From: JAWWPG01 sp963820035
Lineage (GTDB): Bacteria; Actinomycetota; Actinomycetes; Propionibacteriales; Nocardioidaceae
Assembly: GCA_963820035.1 (NCBI GenBank)
Contig: CAWFYK010000009.1
Span: 62,001-126,000 of the forward strand
Length of the DNA stretch: 64,000 nucleotides
Direction of reading: 5' to 3'
The position numbers and the translations under genes are program-made. Below are positions 45,279-53,911 of the stretch, piece by piece. The notes beneath the pieces are model-generated. The model worked only from the letters and a program-made list of their open reading frames with translations. It was not told where the DNA came from and ran no database searches. Position 1 is the first letter of the stretch. Each line of letters opens with the position of its first letter.

Positions 45279-45284
45279 ACCTTA
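45279..45284 (-). promoter_or_regulatory. Candidate -10 box of the phosphopantetheinyl transferase
   Basis: Read on the minus strand this is TAAGGT, matching TANNNT, about 30 nt before the start codon and upstream of the AAGGAG ribosome binding site. The transferase would thus have its own promoter, separate from that of the synthase operon. Confidence 0.4.
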
Positions 45285-45536
45285 GCCGGGTGGTGCGCTC
45301 CGTCGTGCGCCGCGCGTCTGCCTGCACTCAAAAGCAGTGACGCAGCATCTCTCGAGCTGGGCACGTTGTCTTGGCGCCTCGCCCTTTGCTTCTCGAACCT
45401 ATCCACGTTTCCTGGTCCAGCAACGTGAGACGCCAAGCCAAAGCAGACTGCCACTTGATGCGAGTGCGACCGGCCCCCGTGCAGGGGTCCGGGCGGCATG
45501 CCAGAACCGGAAGAGCGACCAGCAGGGAGCTCGCAG

Positions 45537-46481
45537 CTATCCGAGGCGCCGTAGCGCTGTCTCGATAGCGACCTCGACCCGGGAAGTCATGCCGGGCACA
45601 TCGACGGGACGGCGCCCAGCGACCTGACTTGCGATCCACTTCGGCGCACTGTCGTCGTAGTGCAGCAGGGCATACAGGTCCCACCACGGATCGAGAGTCA
45701 CCCCGGCGATCGACTCATAGAGCGACCGAAGCTGCTCCGACCACTCGGGCGAGTAGAGCGCCGCCAAGTATCGCCGACAGTGTCCGACGTCAATCGCACG
45801 CGCCCCCCGATGGATGGAGTTCCAGTCGGTCAGTCCAGTAATCCTCCCGCGTGACCACAGCATGTTGACAGGCAGGAGATCACCGTGCAGAAAGACAGCA
45901 GTGTCTTTTGGCGTTGGCCCCGCCATGACACCAAATGCCGCCTTCCACACAGCCGGCTTCTGTGCCTCGACCGGCACCTGAAACCCGTCAACAGGAGCGA
46001 TCCAGGAATCCGTCCAAGGTCTGAACATCTCCGCGGGGAGATCGAGCGAATGCAGCAACACTGCAATCTCCGCGATCCTCATCATCCACGACCGAGGTTC
46101 CGCCGGATTGACGTCAAGATGCCCCTGCAACCGTGTCATCAACAACGATGGCGGGCCCCCCGTCGAAGCACCAGCAACATCAGTAGCCAGGATGCTCGGA
46201 ACCGGGAGTCCGCTTCCCGCCACCACACCAAGGTTGGCGATTTCCTTCTCCAAGCTCACCTGCAGGCCAACCCCGCCCGGGTACTGCCGCAGTACGACGA
46301 ACGTTCGCATGCCACGTCGCTCGACAGTCAGCCGATGCACGGCGGAGCAGACGCCACCGGTCAATCGGCGATAGCCAACGATGCGACTGCCCCGACCCAT
46401 CGACGCCGCAACCCAGGCGAGAGACTCCACGGAGGGCCGACGCTGCCTGAACCCGCGATCCCTCCAGTCGCCGTCGGTCAT
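45537..46481 (-). CDS. Aminoglycoside phosphotransferase-like kinase
   Basis: The 314-residue protein has the APH/choline-kinase fold: an N-lobe with FVVLRQYPGG (ATP lysine position occupied by arginine), the Brenner catalytic loop FLHGDLLPVNMLW, and the metal-binding GLTDWNSIHRG. The substrate could be an antibiotic or a small metabolite. I use the ATG at 46481 because TAGGCT lies 7 nt upstream, as in other leaderless genes here; an ATG at 46526 is also in frame. The gene looks less GC-rich than its neighbours, which may reflect transfer. Confidence 0.82.
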   Translation of the reverse strand: MTDGDWRDRGFRQRRPSVESLAWVAASMGRGSRIVGYRRLTGGVCSAVHRLTVERRGMRTFVVLRQYPGGVGLQVSLEKEIANLGVVAGSGLPVPSILATDVAGASTGGPPSLLMTRLQGHLDVNPAEPRSWMMRIAEIAVLLHSLDLPAEMFRPWTDSWIAPVDGFQVPVEAQKPAVWKAAFGVMAGPTPKDTAVFLHGDLLPVNMLWSRGRITGLTDWNSIHRGARAIDVGHCRRYLAALYSPEWSEQLRSLYESIAGVTLDPWWDLYALLHYDDSAPKWIASQVAGRRPVDVPGMTSRVEVAIETALRRLG

Positions 46482-46743
46482 GGGCGAGAGCCTATTCGTC
46501 AGGGGCTGCCGCGATGAGGGTTTCAACCCGCCAGAGGCAGTGACCCGGCTGCTGGGTGGGCCGTCACTTCCGTCGACGTTGACAGCGCGTGCCGTCGCGA
46601 TGGCCTTCCCCGGTCAACGTCCCGGTGACGCGGGAGACGGGTGGCTGGTGTACTTCGACGTGACGGAGATGCAGCAGTCGATCAACTACCGGCTGCTGAC
46701 CCAGGGCTGGGTGTACCCGACCTTCCACTCGAAGCAGCACTGA
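46480..46743 (+). pseudogene. Possible remnant of a staphylococcal-nuclease-like gene
   Basis: The last 40 codons of this frame (GWLVYFDVTEMQQSINYRLL, then TQGWVYPTFHS) resemble the C-terminal part of SNase-like domains, where a strand is followed by an N-x-x-L helix and a GxAYPTFY-like turn. The catalytic N-terminal part is absent and the frame runs upstream into the opposite-strand kinase gene. I read it as a 3' fragment; the left boundary is arbitrary. Confidence 0.3.
46489..46494 (-). promoter_or_regulatory. -10 box of the kinase gene (leaderless)
   Basis: TAGGCT on the minus strand ends 7 nt before the ATG at 46481, placing the transcription start at or within a base of the start codon. 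No ribosome binding site is needed or seen. Confidence 0.45.
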
Positions 46744-46842
46744 CGCCACGGTTTTCGAGCCACCCGGGGCAGCCTGGCGTCTCACCCGGCCCTCGCGAGC
46801 GTGGTCGTGGTCGAGGCGCCGGTCAGGGCTGGACAGGAGGGC

Positions 46843-46848
46843 TAGCGT
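46843..46848 (+). promoter_or_regulatory. -10 box of the GNAT gene (leaderless)
   Basis: TAGCGT is followed by exactly 6 nt and then the ATG at 46855, so transcription should begin on the start codon. AGGAGG at 46836-46840 overlaps the promoter and would not be in the RNA. Confidence 0.45.
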
Positions 46849-46854
46849 TCCGGC

Positions 46855-47502
46855 ATGACCGGAGCCTCGCAGGTGCGAGTACGCCGGGCGCGTCCGTCAG
46901 AGACCGACCAGGTCGTCGAGACGCTCTCCCTCGCGTTTCACGCCGACCCCGTCTGGAGCTGGGCGTTCCCCGACGACGCCCTTCGGCATCGGCAGTTCCA
47001 GCGCTTCTTCTCCCTGCTCGTGCACAGCACGTTCGAGGTCGGGGAGGTGTGGGTCACCGACAACGTCGAGGCGGTCGGCAACTGGATCCCGCCCGGCGGG
47101 CCGGAGTTCGCCGAGGCCGACGAGGAGAAGCTCCCGGGTCTGCTGGCGGAGCTCGTGGGCGCGAGCCAGGCGGATCTGGTGGTGGCGGCCTTCGACCGGT
47201 TCGACCAGCACCGTCCGGCGGAACCGCACTGGTACCTCGACTTCCTCGGCACTCATCCCAACCATGCGGGGAAGGGCCTCGGCATGGGCCTGCTCTCGGC
47301 CATGCTGGTGACGTTCGACGAGGCCGGCAGCCCGGCGTACCTCGAGTCGTCGAACCCGGCCAACAACGTGCGCTACACCCGGCTCGGCTACCGTCCCCTC
47401 GACGTCTTCGAGATCGTCGACGGCGGACCGGTGGCGACCACGATGTGGCGCGACCCAGCGCCAGCCTGCGACCCCGAATTCAACCGATCTGTCGGGTGCT
47501 AG
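46855..47502 (+). CDS. GNAT family N-acetyltransferase
   Basis: The 215-residue protein has the GNAT fold: RRARPSETDQVVETL at the start, WYLDFLGTHPNHAGKGLGMGLL with the acetyl-CoA pyrophosphate loop (GKGLG), and ESSNPANNVRYTRLGYRP near the C-terminus. The acceptor substrate is unknown. A -10 box sits 6 nt before the ATG, suggesting a leaderless message. It ends 58 nt before tdh but tdh appears to have its own -10 box. Confidence 0.9.
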   Translation: MTGASQVRVRRARPSETDQVVETLSLAFHADPVWSWAFPDDALRHRQFQRFFSLLVHSTFEVGEVWVTDNVEAVGNWIPPGGPEFAEADEEKLPGLLAELVGASQADLVVAAFDRFDQHRPAEPHWYLDFLGTHPNHAGKGLGMGLLSAMLVTFDEAGSPAYLESSNPANNVRYTRLGYRPLDVFEIVDGGPVATTMWRDPAPACDPEFNRSVGC

Positions 47503-47505
47503 GCT
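47500..47505 (+). promoter_or_regulatory. Candidate -10 box of tdh-kbl
   Basis: TAGGCT lies just before the stop of the GNAT gene, predicting a start near 47512 and a leader of about 49 nt before the tdh GTG. No -35 is evident, as is common for this promoter class. Confidence 0.4.
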
Positions 47506-47560
47506 CACGCTTCATGCCCCATGTGGTGTCGACGCTCTCCGCCGTCGTGCTGGTGGCCCG

Positions 47561-48586
47561 GTGAAAGCTCTCTACAAGGAAGCCGCCGGCCCGGGTCTCA
47601 TCCTGACCGAGCGCCCGGAGCCGACACCCGGCCACACCGACGTCAAGATCCGGGTGGCCCGCACGGGTATCTGCGGCACTGACCTGCACATCGACTCCTG
47701 GGACAACTGGGCGGCGGGCGCCATCGACGCGCCCTTGGTGCCCGGACACGAGTTCTCGGGCCACGTCGTCGAGGTCGGGAGCGAGGTGAGCAGCGTTGCT
47801 GTCGGCGATCTCGTCTCGGGTGAGGGGCACGTGGTCTGCGGTCGCTGCCGGAACTGCCGCGCCGGGCGGCGGCATCTGTGCATCCACACCTCGGGGGTCG
47901 GCGTCAACCGTGACGGAGCGTTCGCGGAGTACGTCGTCATCCCTGAGAGCAACGTGTGGTGCCACCCCGAGGGGATGGATCTCGACCTGGCCGCCATCTT
48001 CGACCCGCTGGGCAATGCGGTGCACACGGCGCTGTCCTTCCCGCTCGTCGGGGAGGATGTGCTGATCACCGGCGCCGGGCCCATCGGGCTCATGGCTGCC
48101 GCCGTCGCGCAGCACATCGGTGCGCGGTTCGTCGTCGTCAGCGACGTGAAGGCGTCCCGGCTCGAGCTGGCCCGGAAGATGGGCGCCGACCTCGCCATCA
48201 ACGTCGCTCACGAGCGGATCAGCTCGGCCCAGCAGCGGCTGGGGATGAAGGAGGGCTTCGACGTCGGGCTCGAGATGAGCGGTTCGCCCAACGCGCTGCC
48301 GGAGATGCTCGAGAACCTCAACCACGGCGCGCGGGTCGCCATGCTCGGACTCCCGAGCCAGCCGATCACGATCGACTGGGTCAAGGTGGTGACCCACATG
48401 ATCACCATCAAGGGCATCTACGGTCGCGAGATGTTCGAGACCTGGTATGCCATGAACGCCATGGTCAGCACCGGCCTCGACATCTCGCCCATCATCACCG
48501 CCAGCTTCCCGGCGGCTCACTGGGATGACGCCTTCGCGCTCGCGCGGCTGGGCGACGGCGGCAAGATCATCATCGACTGGAGCTAG
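47561..48586 (+). CDS. tdh: L-threonine 3-dehydrogenase
   Basis: The 341-residue zinc alcohol dehydrogenase-type enzyme equals E. coli Tdh in length. It has the catalytic zinc site (GICGTDLH and PGHEFSGHVVE), the four-cysteine structural zinc loop (CGRCRNCRAGRRHLC), and the NAD loop ITGAGPIGLMAA. It oxidises threonine to 2-amino-3-ketobutyrate, which the adjacent Kbl cleaves with CoA to glycine and acetyl-CoA. GTG start at 47561. Its TAG stop is in the same frame as kbl with only 9 nt between. Confidence 0.95.
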   Translation: MKALYKEAAGPGLILTERPEPTPGHTDVKIRVARTGICGTDLHIDSWDNWAAGAIDAPLVPGHEFSGHVVEVGSEVSSVAVGDLVSGEGHVVCGRCRNCRAGRRHLCIHTSGVGVNRDGAFAEYVVIPESNVWCHPEGMDLDLAAIFDPLGNAVHTALSFPLVGEDVLITGAGPIGLMAAAVAQHIGARFVVVSDVKASRLELARKMGADLAINVAHERISSAQQRLGMKEGFDVGLEMSGSPNALPEMLENLNHGARVAMLGLPSQPITIDWVKVVTHMITIKGIYGREMFETWYAMNAMVSTGLDISPIITASFPAAHWDDAFALARLGDGGKIIIDWS

Positions 48587-48595
48587 GAGCAGACC

Positions 48596-49786
48596 ATCTA
48601 CACCAACCTACGTGCGGACCTCCGCTCATCACTCGACGAGATCAGGGCTGCCGGTCTCTACAAGTCCGAACGCCGGATCGAGTCACCGCAGGGGGCGCAC
48701 GTGCGCTCCGGTGGCCGAACCGTGTTGAACTTCTGCGCCAACAACTACCTCGGGCTCGCCGACGAGCCTCGGCTCGTCGCAGCCGCCAAGTCGGCACTCG
48801 ACGAGTGGGGCTTCGGCATGGCCAGCGTCCGGTTCATCTGCGGGACGCAGACCCAGCACGTCGAGCTCGAGAACCGGCTGTCGACGTTCCTCGGCACGGA
48901 GGCAACGATCCTCTTCCCCTCGTGCTTCGACGCCAACGGCGGCGTCTTCGAGGTGCTGTTAGGGGCGGAGGACGCCGTCATCTCCGACGAGCTCAACCAC
49001 GCGTCGATCATCGACGGCATCCGGCTGTGCAAGGCGAAGCGGCTCCGCTACCACAACCGGGACATGGCCGACCTCGAGACTCAGCTGCAGGCGAGTCGCG
49101 ACGCCAGGCGGCGGCTCATCGTCACCGACGGCGTCTTCTCGATGGATGGCTATTTCGCACCACTGCCGGAGATCTGCGACCTGGCCGAACGCTACGACGC
49201 CCTCGTCATGGTCGACGACTCACACGCCGTGGGCTTCGTCGGACCATCGGGCGCAGGGACGCCCGAGCTCTTCGGGGTACGGGACCGGGTGGACATCGTC
49301 TCGGGCACTCTCGGCAAGGCTCTCGGCGGCGCATCGGGAGGCTACATCGGCGCGCACTCCGAGATCGTCGACCTGCTGCGCCAGCGGGCTCGGCCATATC
49401 TGTTCTCGAACGCCGTGGCCCCGGCGGTCGTCGCCGGCTCGCTGGTGGCGCTCGACCTCGTCGCCGGCGGTGCCGAACAGCGTGCGACGTTGTGGAGCAA
49501 CGCCCGCAGCTTCCGGGACCAGATGGAGGCGGCCGGCTTCGACCTGCTCCCCGGCGAGCACGCCATCATCCCGGTCATGTTCCCCGATGCCCATGACGCC
49601 GTCGCCATCGCTGACGCGCTCCTGGAGCGCGGGGTCTATGTGATCCCGTTCTCCTACCCCGTCGTACCGCTCGGCAAGTCGCGTATCCGGGTGCAGATCT
49701 CGGCGGGTCACTCCGCCGACGACATCTCCACCTGCGTCGAGGCGTTCGTGGACGCCCGCGACGCGGTGACGAAGCAGCACGCCTAA
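48596..49786 (+). CDS. kbl: Glycine C-acetyltransferase (2-amino-3-ketobutyrate CoA ligase), non-standard ATC start
   Basis: From 48596 the frame gives 396 residues, close to E. coli Kbl (398), beginning xYTNLRADLRSSLDEIRAAG as expected of the family. PLP features are present: FCANNYLGLA, DDSHAVGFVG and SGTLGKALGGASGG with the PLP lysine. The conserved N-terminus contains no ATG, GTG or TTG; the first such codon is the GTG at 48701, about 35 residues into the fold. AGGAG at 48585-48589 stands 6 nt before the ATC at 48596. Either ATC is used as the start or an ATG has been miscalled. Co-transcribed with tdh. Confidence 0.9.
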   Translation: MYTNLRADLRSSLDEIRAAGLYKSERRIESPQGAHVRSGGRTVLNFCANNYLGLADEPRLVAAAKSALDEWGFGMASVRFICGTQTQHVELENRLSTFLGTEATILFPSCFDANGGVFEVLLGAEDAVISDELNHASIIDGIRLCKAKRLRYHNRDMADLETQLQASRDARRRLIVTDGVFSMDGYFAPLPEICDLAERYDALVMVDDSHAVGFVGPSGAGTPELFGVRDRVDIVSGTLGKALGGASGGYIGAHSEIVDLLRQRARPYLFSNAVAPAVVAGSLVALDLVAGGAEQRATLWSNARSFRDQMEAAGFDLLPGEHAIIPVMFPDAHDAVAIADALLERGVYVIPFSYPVVPLGKSRIRVQISAGHSADDISTCVEAFVDARDAVTKQHA

Positions 49787-49808
49787 CAAACGATTCCGTC
49801 GTTGGGCG

Positions 49809-50570
49809 CTAAGGGCCGAGCAGCACGTGCACGTCGACGTGCTCGAAGCCCATCGCAGCATAGAGCGCCGCGCCCTCACGAGTGGCGTGCATCCAGACCA
49901 GGTCCGGACGGACTCCGCCTACGCCCTCGGCGCCCACCTTCGCCGCTGCCGCGGTGATCGCGCGACCGTAGCCGCGTCTGCGAGCCCCCGGCCGGATGCC
50001 GATCCCTGACAGGCAGGCCGTGCCGGCCGCAAACCAGACAAGGGCGCAGCCCACTGGCTCGTCATCGACCCGTCCGACGAGGAACCGCCGGCTCGGATGC
50101 ATCAGGTCCTCCGACGTGACCAGGCCGCGGGCAAGCGGCACGTCGGACATCCAGCCCCCATAGGCGATGACAAGCTCATCGCGACTGCGCGCCTGGCCGA
50201 TGTCGAGGCCCGGGACGTCGACAGCCAACGAGCCCGCGACGTGGTCCGGCATCGCGTAGACGTCGAGTCGCTCGTGCACCGTCAGGCCGAGGTTCGTGAA
50301 CCGGTCGAGCTGAGCCTCTCGTGCGTTCATCCGGAATCCCCGTTCGCCACCTCTGTCGCGACACCACGCCAACGCTGCGGCCAGCGCCTCCGGTGAGGCG
50401 GGATCGTCCGGAACGAACGCCTGGACGGCCCAGGGAGTGGCCACGCCGAGGTCCAGCGTGATGATCGGGCCGAACGACGATGTCGCTCTCGACGGTTGAC
50501 CGGTGGCATTGAGAAGAGCCACCTGCCCGGCAACCCCCGCCAGCCTGGTAGCGACCTGGGCGACATCCAT
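49809..50570 (-). CDS. GNAT family N-acetyltransferase
   Basis: The 253-residue protein has an N-terminal extension (1-130) and a C-terminal GNAT domain with GCALVWFAAGTACLSGIGIR, the loop RPGARRRGYGRAI for acetyl-CoA, and ALYAAMGFEHVDVHV. The substrate is unknown. I start at the ATG at 50570 because GATACT lies 7 nt upstream and because the longer frame up to 50765 runs through a 9-bp tandem repeat that would encode only repeated PSR. Confidence 0.85.
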   Translation of the reverse strand: MDVAQVATRLAGVAGQVALLNATGQPSRATSSFGPIITLDLGVATPWAVQAFVPDDPASPEALAAALAWCRDRGGERGFRMNAREAQLDRFTNLGLTVHERLDVYAMPDHVAGSLAVDVPGLDIGQARSRDELVIAYGGWMSDVPLARGLVTSEDLMHPSRRFLVGRVDDEPVGCALVWFAAGTACLSGIGIRPGARRRGYGRAITAAAAKVGAEGVGGVRPDLVWMHATREGAALYAAMGFEHVDVHVLLGP

Positions 50571-50577
50571 GCCGCTC

Positions 50578-50583
50578 AGTATC
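50578..50583 (-). promoter_or_regulatory. -10 box of the GNAT gene (leaderless)
   Basis: GATACT on the minus strand, close to TATACT, is 7 nt before the ATG at 50570, so the message is probably leaderless. Confidence 0.4.
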
Positions 50584-50620
50584 CAGCGTCGGGTGTGGGG
50601 CCGGCGCTCCCGGCGACCCA

Positions 50621-50679
50621 GTCGGCTCGGTCGGCTGGGTCGGCTGGGTCGGCTGGGACTGCTGAGTCGGCTCGGTCGG
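50621..50679. repeat. 9-bp tandem repeat, about six copies
   Basis: Units of GTCGGCTGG or GTCGGCTCG repeat with a 9-bp period from 50621, interrupted by one divergent unit at 50657-50665. The repeat lies between the divergent GNAT and methyltransferase genes. Slippage could vary the distance between their promoters. Confidence 0.8.
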
Positions 50680-50751
50680 GCTATCGCCCATGGTGGCTCC
50701 CGACGTCCCTGACGCCTTGACGGTGGGCGCATCGCGTGGGCTAATGCCGGG

Positions 50752-51522
50752 GTGAGCTTCGCCATCCCGCGCGGGTCCTACGACCGATACATGGGGCGCT
50801 ACTCCGACCAGCTCGCCTCGGCCTTCGTCGCACGGCTGGACGTGCCGGACGGGATGCGGGCACTGGACGTCGGATGTGGCCCAGGTGCGCTCACCGAGGC
50901 GCTCGCCAACCGGTTGGGCGCGGCCAGGGTGGCCGCCGTAGACCCGTCGGAGTCGCTGCTGGCCGCTTGTGCGGAGCGAGTCCCAGGAGCAGACGTTCGC
51001 CAGGCGGCGGCGGACTCGATGCCGTGGCCGGATGAGACGTTCGACGTGGTGGTTTCGCAGCTGGTGCTGAACTTCCTCCCGGACGCGGACGCCGGGGTGG
51101 CCGAGATGTGCCGACTGACCCGGCCGGGTGGCCTTGTCTCCTGCTGCATCTGGGACTACGCGGATGGCATGCAGATGCTGCGAATCTTCTGGGACGCCGC
51201 GTTGGAGCTCGATCCCACTGCTCCGGACGAGGGACGGACGATGGCCTTCTCCAGCGAGAGCGAGCTCTCCGCCCTTTGGAGGCGTCACGGTCTGTCGGAG
51301 GTGGCCACGGGCGCGGTCGCCGTCACGGCCGGCTACACGAACGTCGACGACTACTGGGAGCCGTTCACGTTCGGCGTCGGGTCCGGTGGGGCATACTGCG
51401 CGACTCTCGACGCTGAGCAGCTACGTCGCCTGCGGGACGCCTGCTTGCGCCGGCTCGGTGCTCCTGACGAACCGTTCACCCTCGACGCTCGCGCCTTCTT
51501 CGTACGAGGCCGTCGCGCCTGA
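50752..51522 (+). CDS. Class I SAM-dependent methyltransferase
   Basis: The 256-residue protein has the Rossmann methyltransferase motifs: LDVGCGPGALTEAL (residues 36-49) for SAM, AVDPSESLL, and FDVVVSQLVLNFLPD as motif IV. It resembles ubiquinone/menaquinone-type methyltransferases, but the acceptor cannot be assigned. GTG start at 50752, without a good ribosome binding site. Confidence 0.88.
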   Translation: MSFAIPRGSYDRYMGRYSDQLASAFVARLDVPDGMRALDVGCGPGALTEALANRLGAARVAAVDPSESLLAACAERVPGADVRQAAADSMPWPDETFDVVVSQLVLNFLPDADAGVAEMCRLTRPGGLVSCCIWDYADGMQMLRIFWDAALELDPTAPDEGRTMAFSSESELSALWRRHGLSEVATGAVAVTAGYTNVDDYWEPFTFGVGSGGAYCATLDAEQLRRLRDACLRRLGAPDEPFTLDARAFFVRGRRA

Positions 51523-51677
51523 CGAGCCCTCGCCGGGTTGAAGAGTTGCCCCCGGACAGGCAGTCGAGTGGGCCGCGGCAACCCGCCCGAACCGGCTGCG
51601 GCGCACCGAACGGCACCGGTGGCGCGGCGTACCGGATCCCGCGAAAGACCACCAGACTGAGGGAGGCTGCCGCCGGG

Positions 51678-51683
51678 TAGGGT
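51678..51683 (+). promoter_or_regulatory. -10 box of the methyltransferase at 51690 (leaderless)
   Basis: TAGGGT is followed by exactly 6 nt and then the GTG at 51690, which predicts transcription from the first base of the start codon. Confidence 0.45.
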
Positions 51684-51689
51684 CTGGCC

Positions 51690-52439
51690 GTGGACGTGAG
51701 CGCCAGGGCGACGTCGTTCGGCCACGTCGCCGACGAGTATCACCGGTGGCGTCCGTCGTACCCGCCGGAGGCGGTCGACTGGCTGGCACCGCCGGCGCCT
51801 GCCCGCGTCGTCGATGTGGGAGCAGGAACAGGGAAGCTCACGGAGCTCCTCGTCGCGCGTGGTCTTGACGTTGACATCGTCGAGCCCGATGAGCGCATGC
51901 TCGGTGTTCTCGCGCGTCACAACCCCACCGCTCGCGTCCATCAGTCGGATTCGTCTCACCTTCCGGTCGCGGACGCGTCGGTGGACGCGGTCTTGGTGGC
52001 GGACGCGTGGCATTGGTTCGACCCGGACGCCACGGTCGCCGAGGTTCGGCGCGTTCTCAGGCCACGTGGTTGGCTCGGGATTGTCTGGAACGTGCCCGCG
52101 GAGCCGGTTGAGCCGTGGGAGTTCGCGATCGCGCAGGAGTCCGATGAGTACGACCGGCACAGCAAGGCCAACGTGGAGGGCCTCCGTGAGCGGCTGGCGT
52201 ACCTTCCGGAGGATGAGCTCGAGTTCAAGCGCATCAAATGGCAGTGGGACGTCACTCCACAACAGCGTGCGGCGCTCTTCGCGACCACCTCGATGGCCAT
52301 CGCGATGACGCCGGACGAGCGGTCGATCGCATGCGAGCGGTCTCGCACCGCCCTGCAGGAGGTCTGTCAGGCCAGGCAGAGGCAGACGATGCCGATTCGG
52401 CACATCGCGAGCTGCATCCGCTGGACACCAAGACGCTGA
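51690..52439 (+). CDS. Class I SAM-dependent methyltransferase
   Basis: The 249-residue protein has VVDVGAGTGKLTELL (residues 40-54) for SAM, VEPDERML, and VLVADAWHWFDP as motif IV; HWFD is typical of a subgroup of Methyltransf_11 proteins. It is not closely similar to the methyltransferase upstream, so this is not a recent duplication. The GTG at 51690 fits the leaderless promoter. Confidence 0.88.
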   Translation: MDVSARATSFGHVADEYHRWRPSYPPEAVDWLAPPAPARVVDVGAGTGKLTELLVARGLDVDIVEPDERMLGVLARHNPTARVHQSDSSHLPVADASVDAVLVADAWHWFDPDATVAEVRRVLRPRGWLGIVWNVPAEPVEPWEFAIAQESDEYDRHSKANVEGLRERLAYLPEDELEFKRIKWQWDVTPQQRAALFATTSMAIAMTPDERSIACERSRTALQEVCQARQRQTMPIRHIASCIRWTPRR

Positions 52440-52553
52440 GCCCCTGGGTTCTTCAGGCACGAGTCCTGTTTCGGCTCACTGAGCACGAGCCGTCGGTCTG
52501 ATCGGGGCGGATGTCCCAGCTGAAGCGCCCGAGCGGTGTGCTCATCGGACGCC

Positions 52554-53105
52554 TCAGGCCAGCTCGCCGATGAGGTCGGCGAAGGCGGCGAGGTAGGCCT
52601 CGACGTCCTCATCCGTTGCTGCGGCCACGACCTGCGACAGCCCGTCTGCGAGCCGGGCGCCGAGACGTTGACTGTGCGCGTAGGCCTCGTCCGTCAGGAC
52701 CTCACTCATGATCGCCCGCGCCGCCGCCATGGAGACCGGGTTGCGCCGCGCGAGCTCGCCCGCGACCCAGATCGAGTCCTCGGTCGGCAGCAGGTACTGC
52801 GATCCGCGCGCGACCTGCCGGCGTACCGCCTCGACCACGGGAGCCGGGCCGTAACCGGTGAACATCGACATGTCGGCGATGTTGAAGTCGGCGAACTCGT
52901 GGCAGTCGACGTCACGCAGGCGGGATCCGGCGGCCGTCTGGATGAACAGCGGCGGGTGGTCGTACGACGTGCGCAGCCAGCTCATCGGCACACCATTCGG
53001 CATCACCGACTGCCCGGAGGCCCACAAGGCCTGGCTGCGCGGGCGCTTCCGCACGAAAACGGCGTCCTCGCGCTCCTTGAGCACGGTCCCCCGGATCGGG
53101 TCCAC
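52554..53105 (-). pseudogene. Internally deleted class III (glutamate-1-semialdehyde-type) aminotransferase
   Basis: The frame matches the N-terminus of PLP-dependent class III aminotransferases (LKEREDAVF, DFNIADMSMFTGYGPAPVV, YLLPTEDSIWVAGELARR), then jumps to NPVSMAAARAIMSEVLT and finally to ATDEDVEAYLAAF, a typical C-terminus. About 200 residues including the PLP lysine, and a second stretch near the end, are missing, yet the frame stays open (183 residues; such enzymes have about 430-450). It cannot be an active aminotransferase. I start at the GTG at 53105, which avoids overlap with the next gene. Confidence 0.75.
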
Positions 53106-53149
53106 TCCCGATCCAATCTTGCCCCGAAGCGTGGGCCCGGCTCCCTCGA

Positions 53150-53485
53150 TCAGGAGAGCGGATCGAACATGAACTCCCGGACCTCTTGACCGCAGCGGCA
53201 GGCGGTCGCGATCTTCGCGGCCCACTCCAGGGCCGCGTCCCGTGAAGGCACGTCCACGATGGTGAAGCCGCCGCTGAGCTCCTTGGTCTCCGGATACGAC
53301 CCGACGGTGATCGTCCCGTCGCCAGCCACCACGACGGGCTCGACATCCTCGTCCAGGCCGCCAGAGAAGACATACACCCCGGCCTCCTTGGCCTCTCGGA
53401 TCACCGCGTGTGCGTCGTCGGCCACAGACGATCCTTCAGGGACGTCCATCGCGCCACTGGGGAACGAAATCAGGTACCGCGCCAT
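53150..53485 (-). CDS. YciI/DGPF-domain protein
   Basis: The 111-residue protein has the YCII-related fold: MARYLISFPSG, GVYVFSGGLDEDVEPVVV and LSGGFTIVDVPSRDAALEWA. These small proteins often work with ECF sigma factors or as minor catalytic modules; none is next door here. A strong AAGGAG ribosome binding site precedes the ATG at 53485. The C-terminus keeps three acidic or aromatic residues (EFMFDP). Confidence 0.87.
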   Translation of the reverse strand: MARYLISFPSGAMDVPEGSSVADDAHAVIREAKEAGVYVFSGGLDEDVEPVVVAGDGTITVGSYPETKELSGGFTIVDVPSRDAALEWAAKIATACRCGQEVREFMFDPLS

Positions 53486-53606
53486 CCTCTGCTCCTTGTC
53501 CCGGCCGCCGCCTCAGGCCGCCACTCACCTCTGCTACGAACGACTCGGTGGCAATTCAACACTCTCGCGAGAAGATTCCCTGGCCAGCGCCGGACACGTC
53601 CCGGGC

Positions 53607-53867
53607 TCGACGGCTGGCTCAAACAGCAAGTCGCCAAGAAGAAGATGTCGGATCTCGACCTGGCTCTCATCAGCAAGGGCGCGCAGGACGCCGCCGCGAA
53701 CACTGTGGTCCTCGGGTCTGGGTCGCCTCAAGGACTACCGAGGTCGCCTCGACCCTGACCACCAGCGACTCTGGAAGGAGTGGCTGGACCATGAGATCGG
53801 GAAGGACGTCAAGAATCAGCCCGGTCGGACGGAGTTCCTGAACGCCTTGTCTACCTTCGTCGTCTGA
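53607..53867 (+). pseudogene. Frameshifted hypothetical gene fragment
   Basis: Two frames each give protein-like sequence that would join naturally: LDGWLKQQVAKKKMSDLDLA through AANTVVL in one, and GLGRLKDYRGRLDPDHQRLW through FLNALSTFVV in the next. The switch falls near 53713, where one base appears lost. The joined product would be about 87 residues of helical, charged protein that I do not recognise. The rest of 53486-53911 shows no gene. Confidence 0.45.
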
Positions 53868-53911
53868 ATCCGCCATCGTGCCCTTCCCGAACAGCCCGAT
53901 CCCGATCGCGG

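Noticed and set aside
45249..45536. A possible small gene between the transferase and the kinase
   Set aside because: The frames there have no ribosome binding site or coding bias; only a loose inverted repeat around TTGGCG and CGCCAA is present.
50570..50765. 65-codon N-terminal extension of the GNAT at 49809
   Set aside because: It translates the 9-bp repeat into PSRPSR-type sequence and overlaps the divergent methyltransferase start; a -10 box next to 50570 supports the shorter form.
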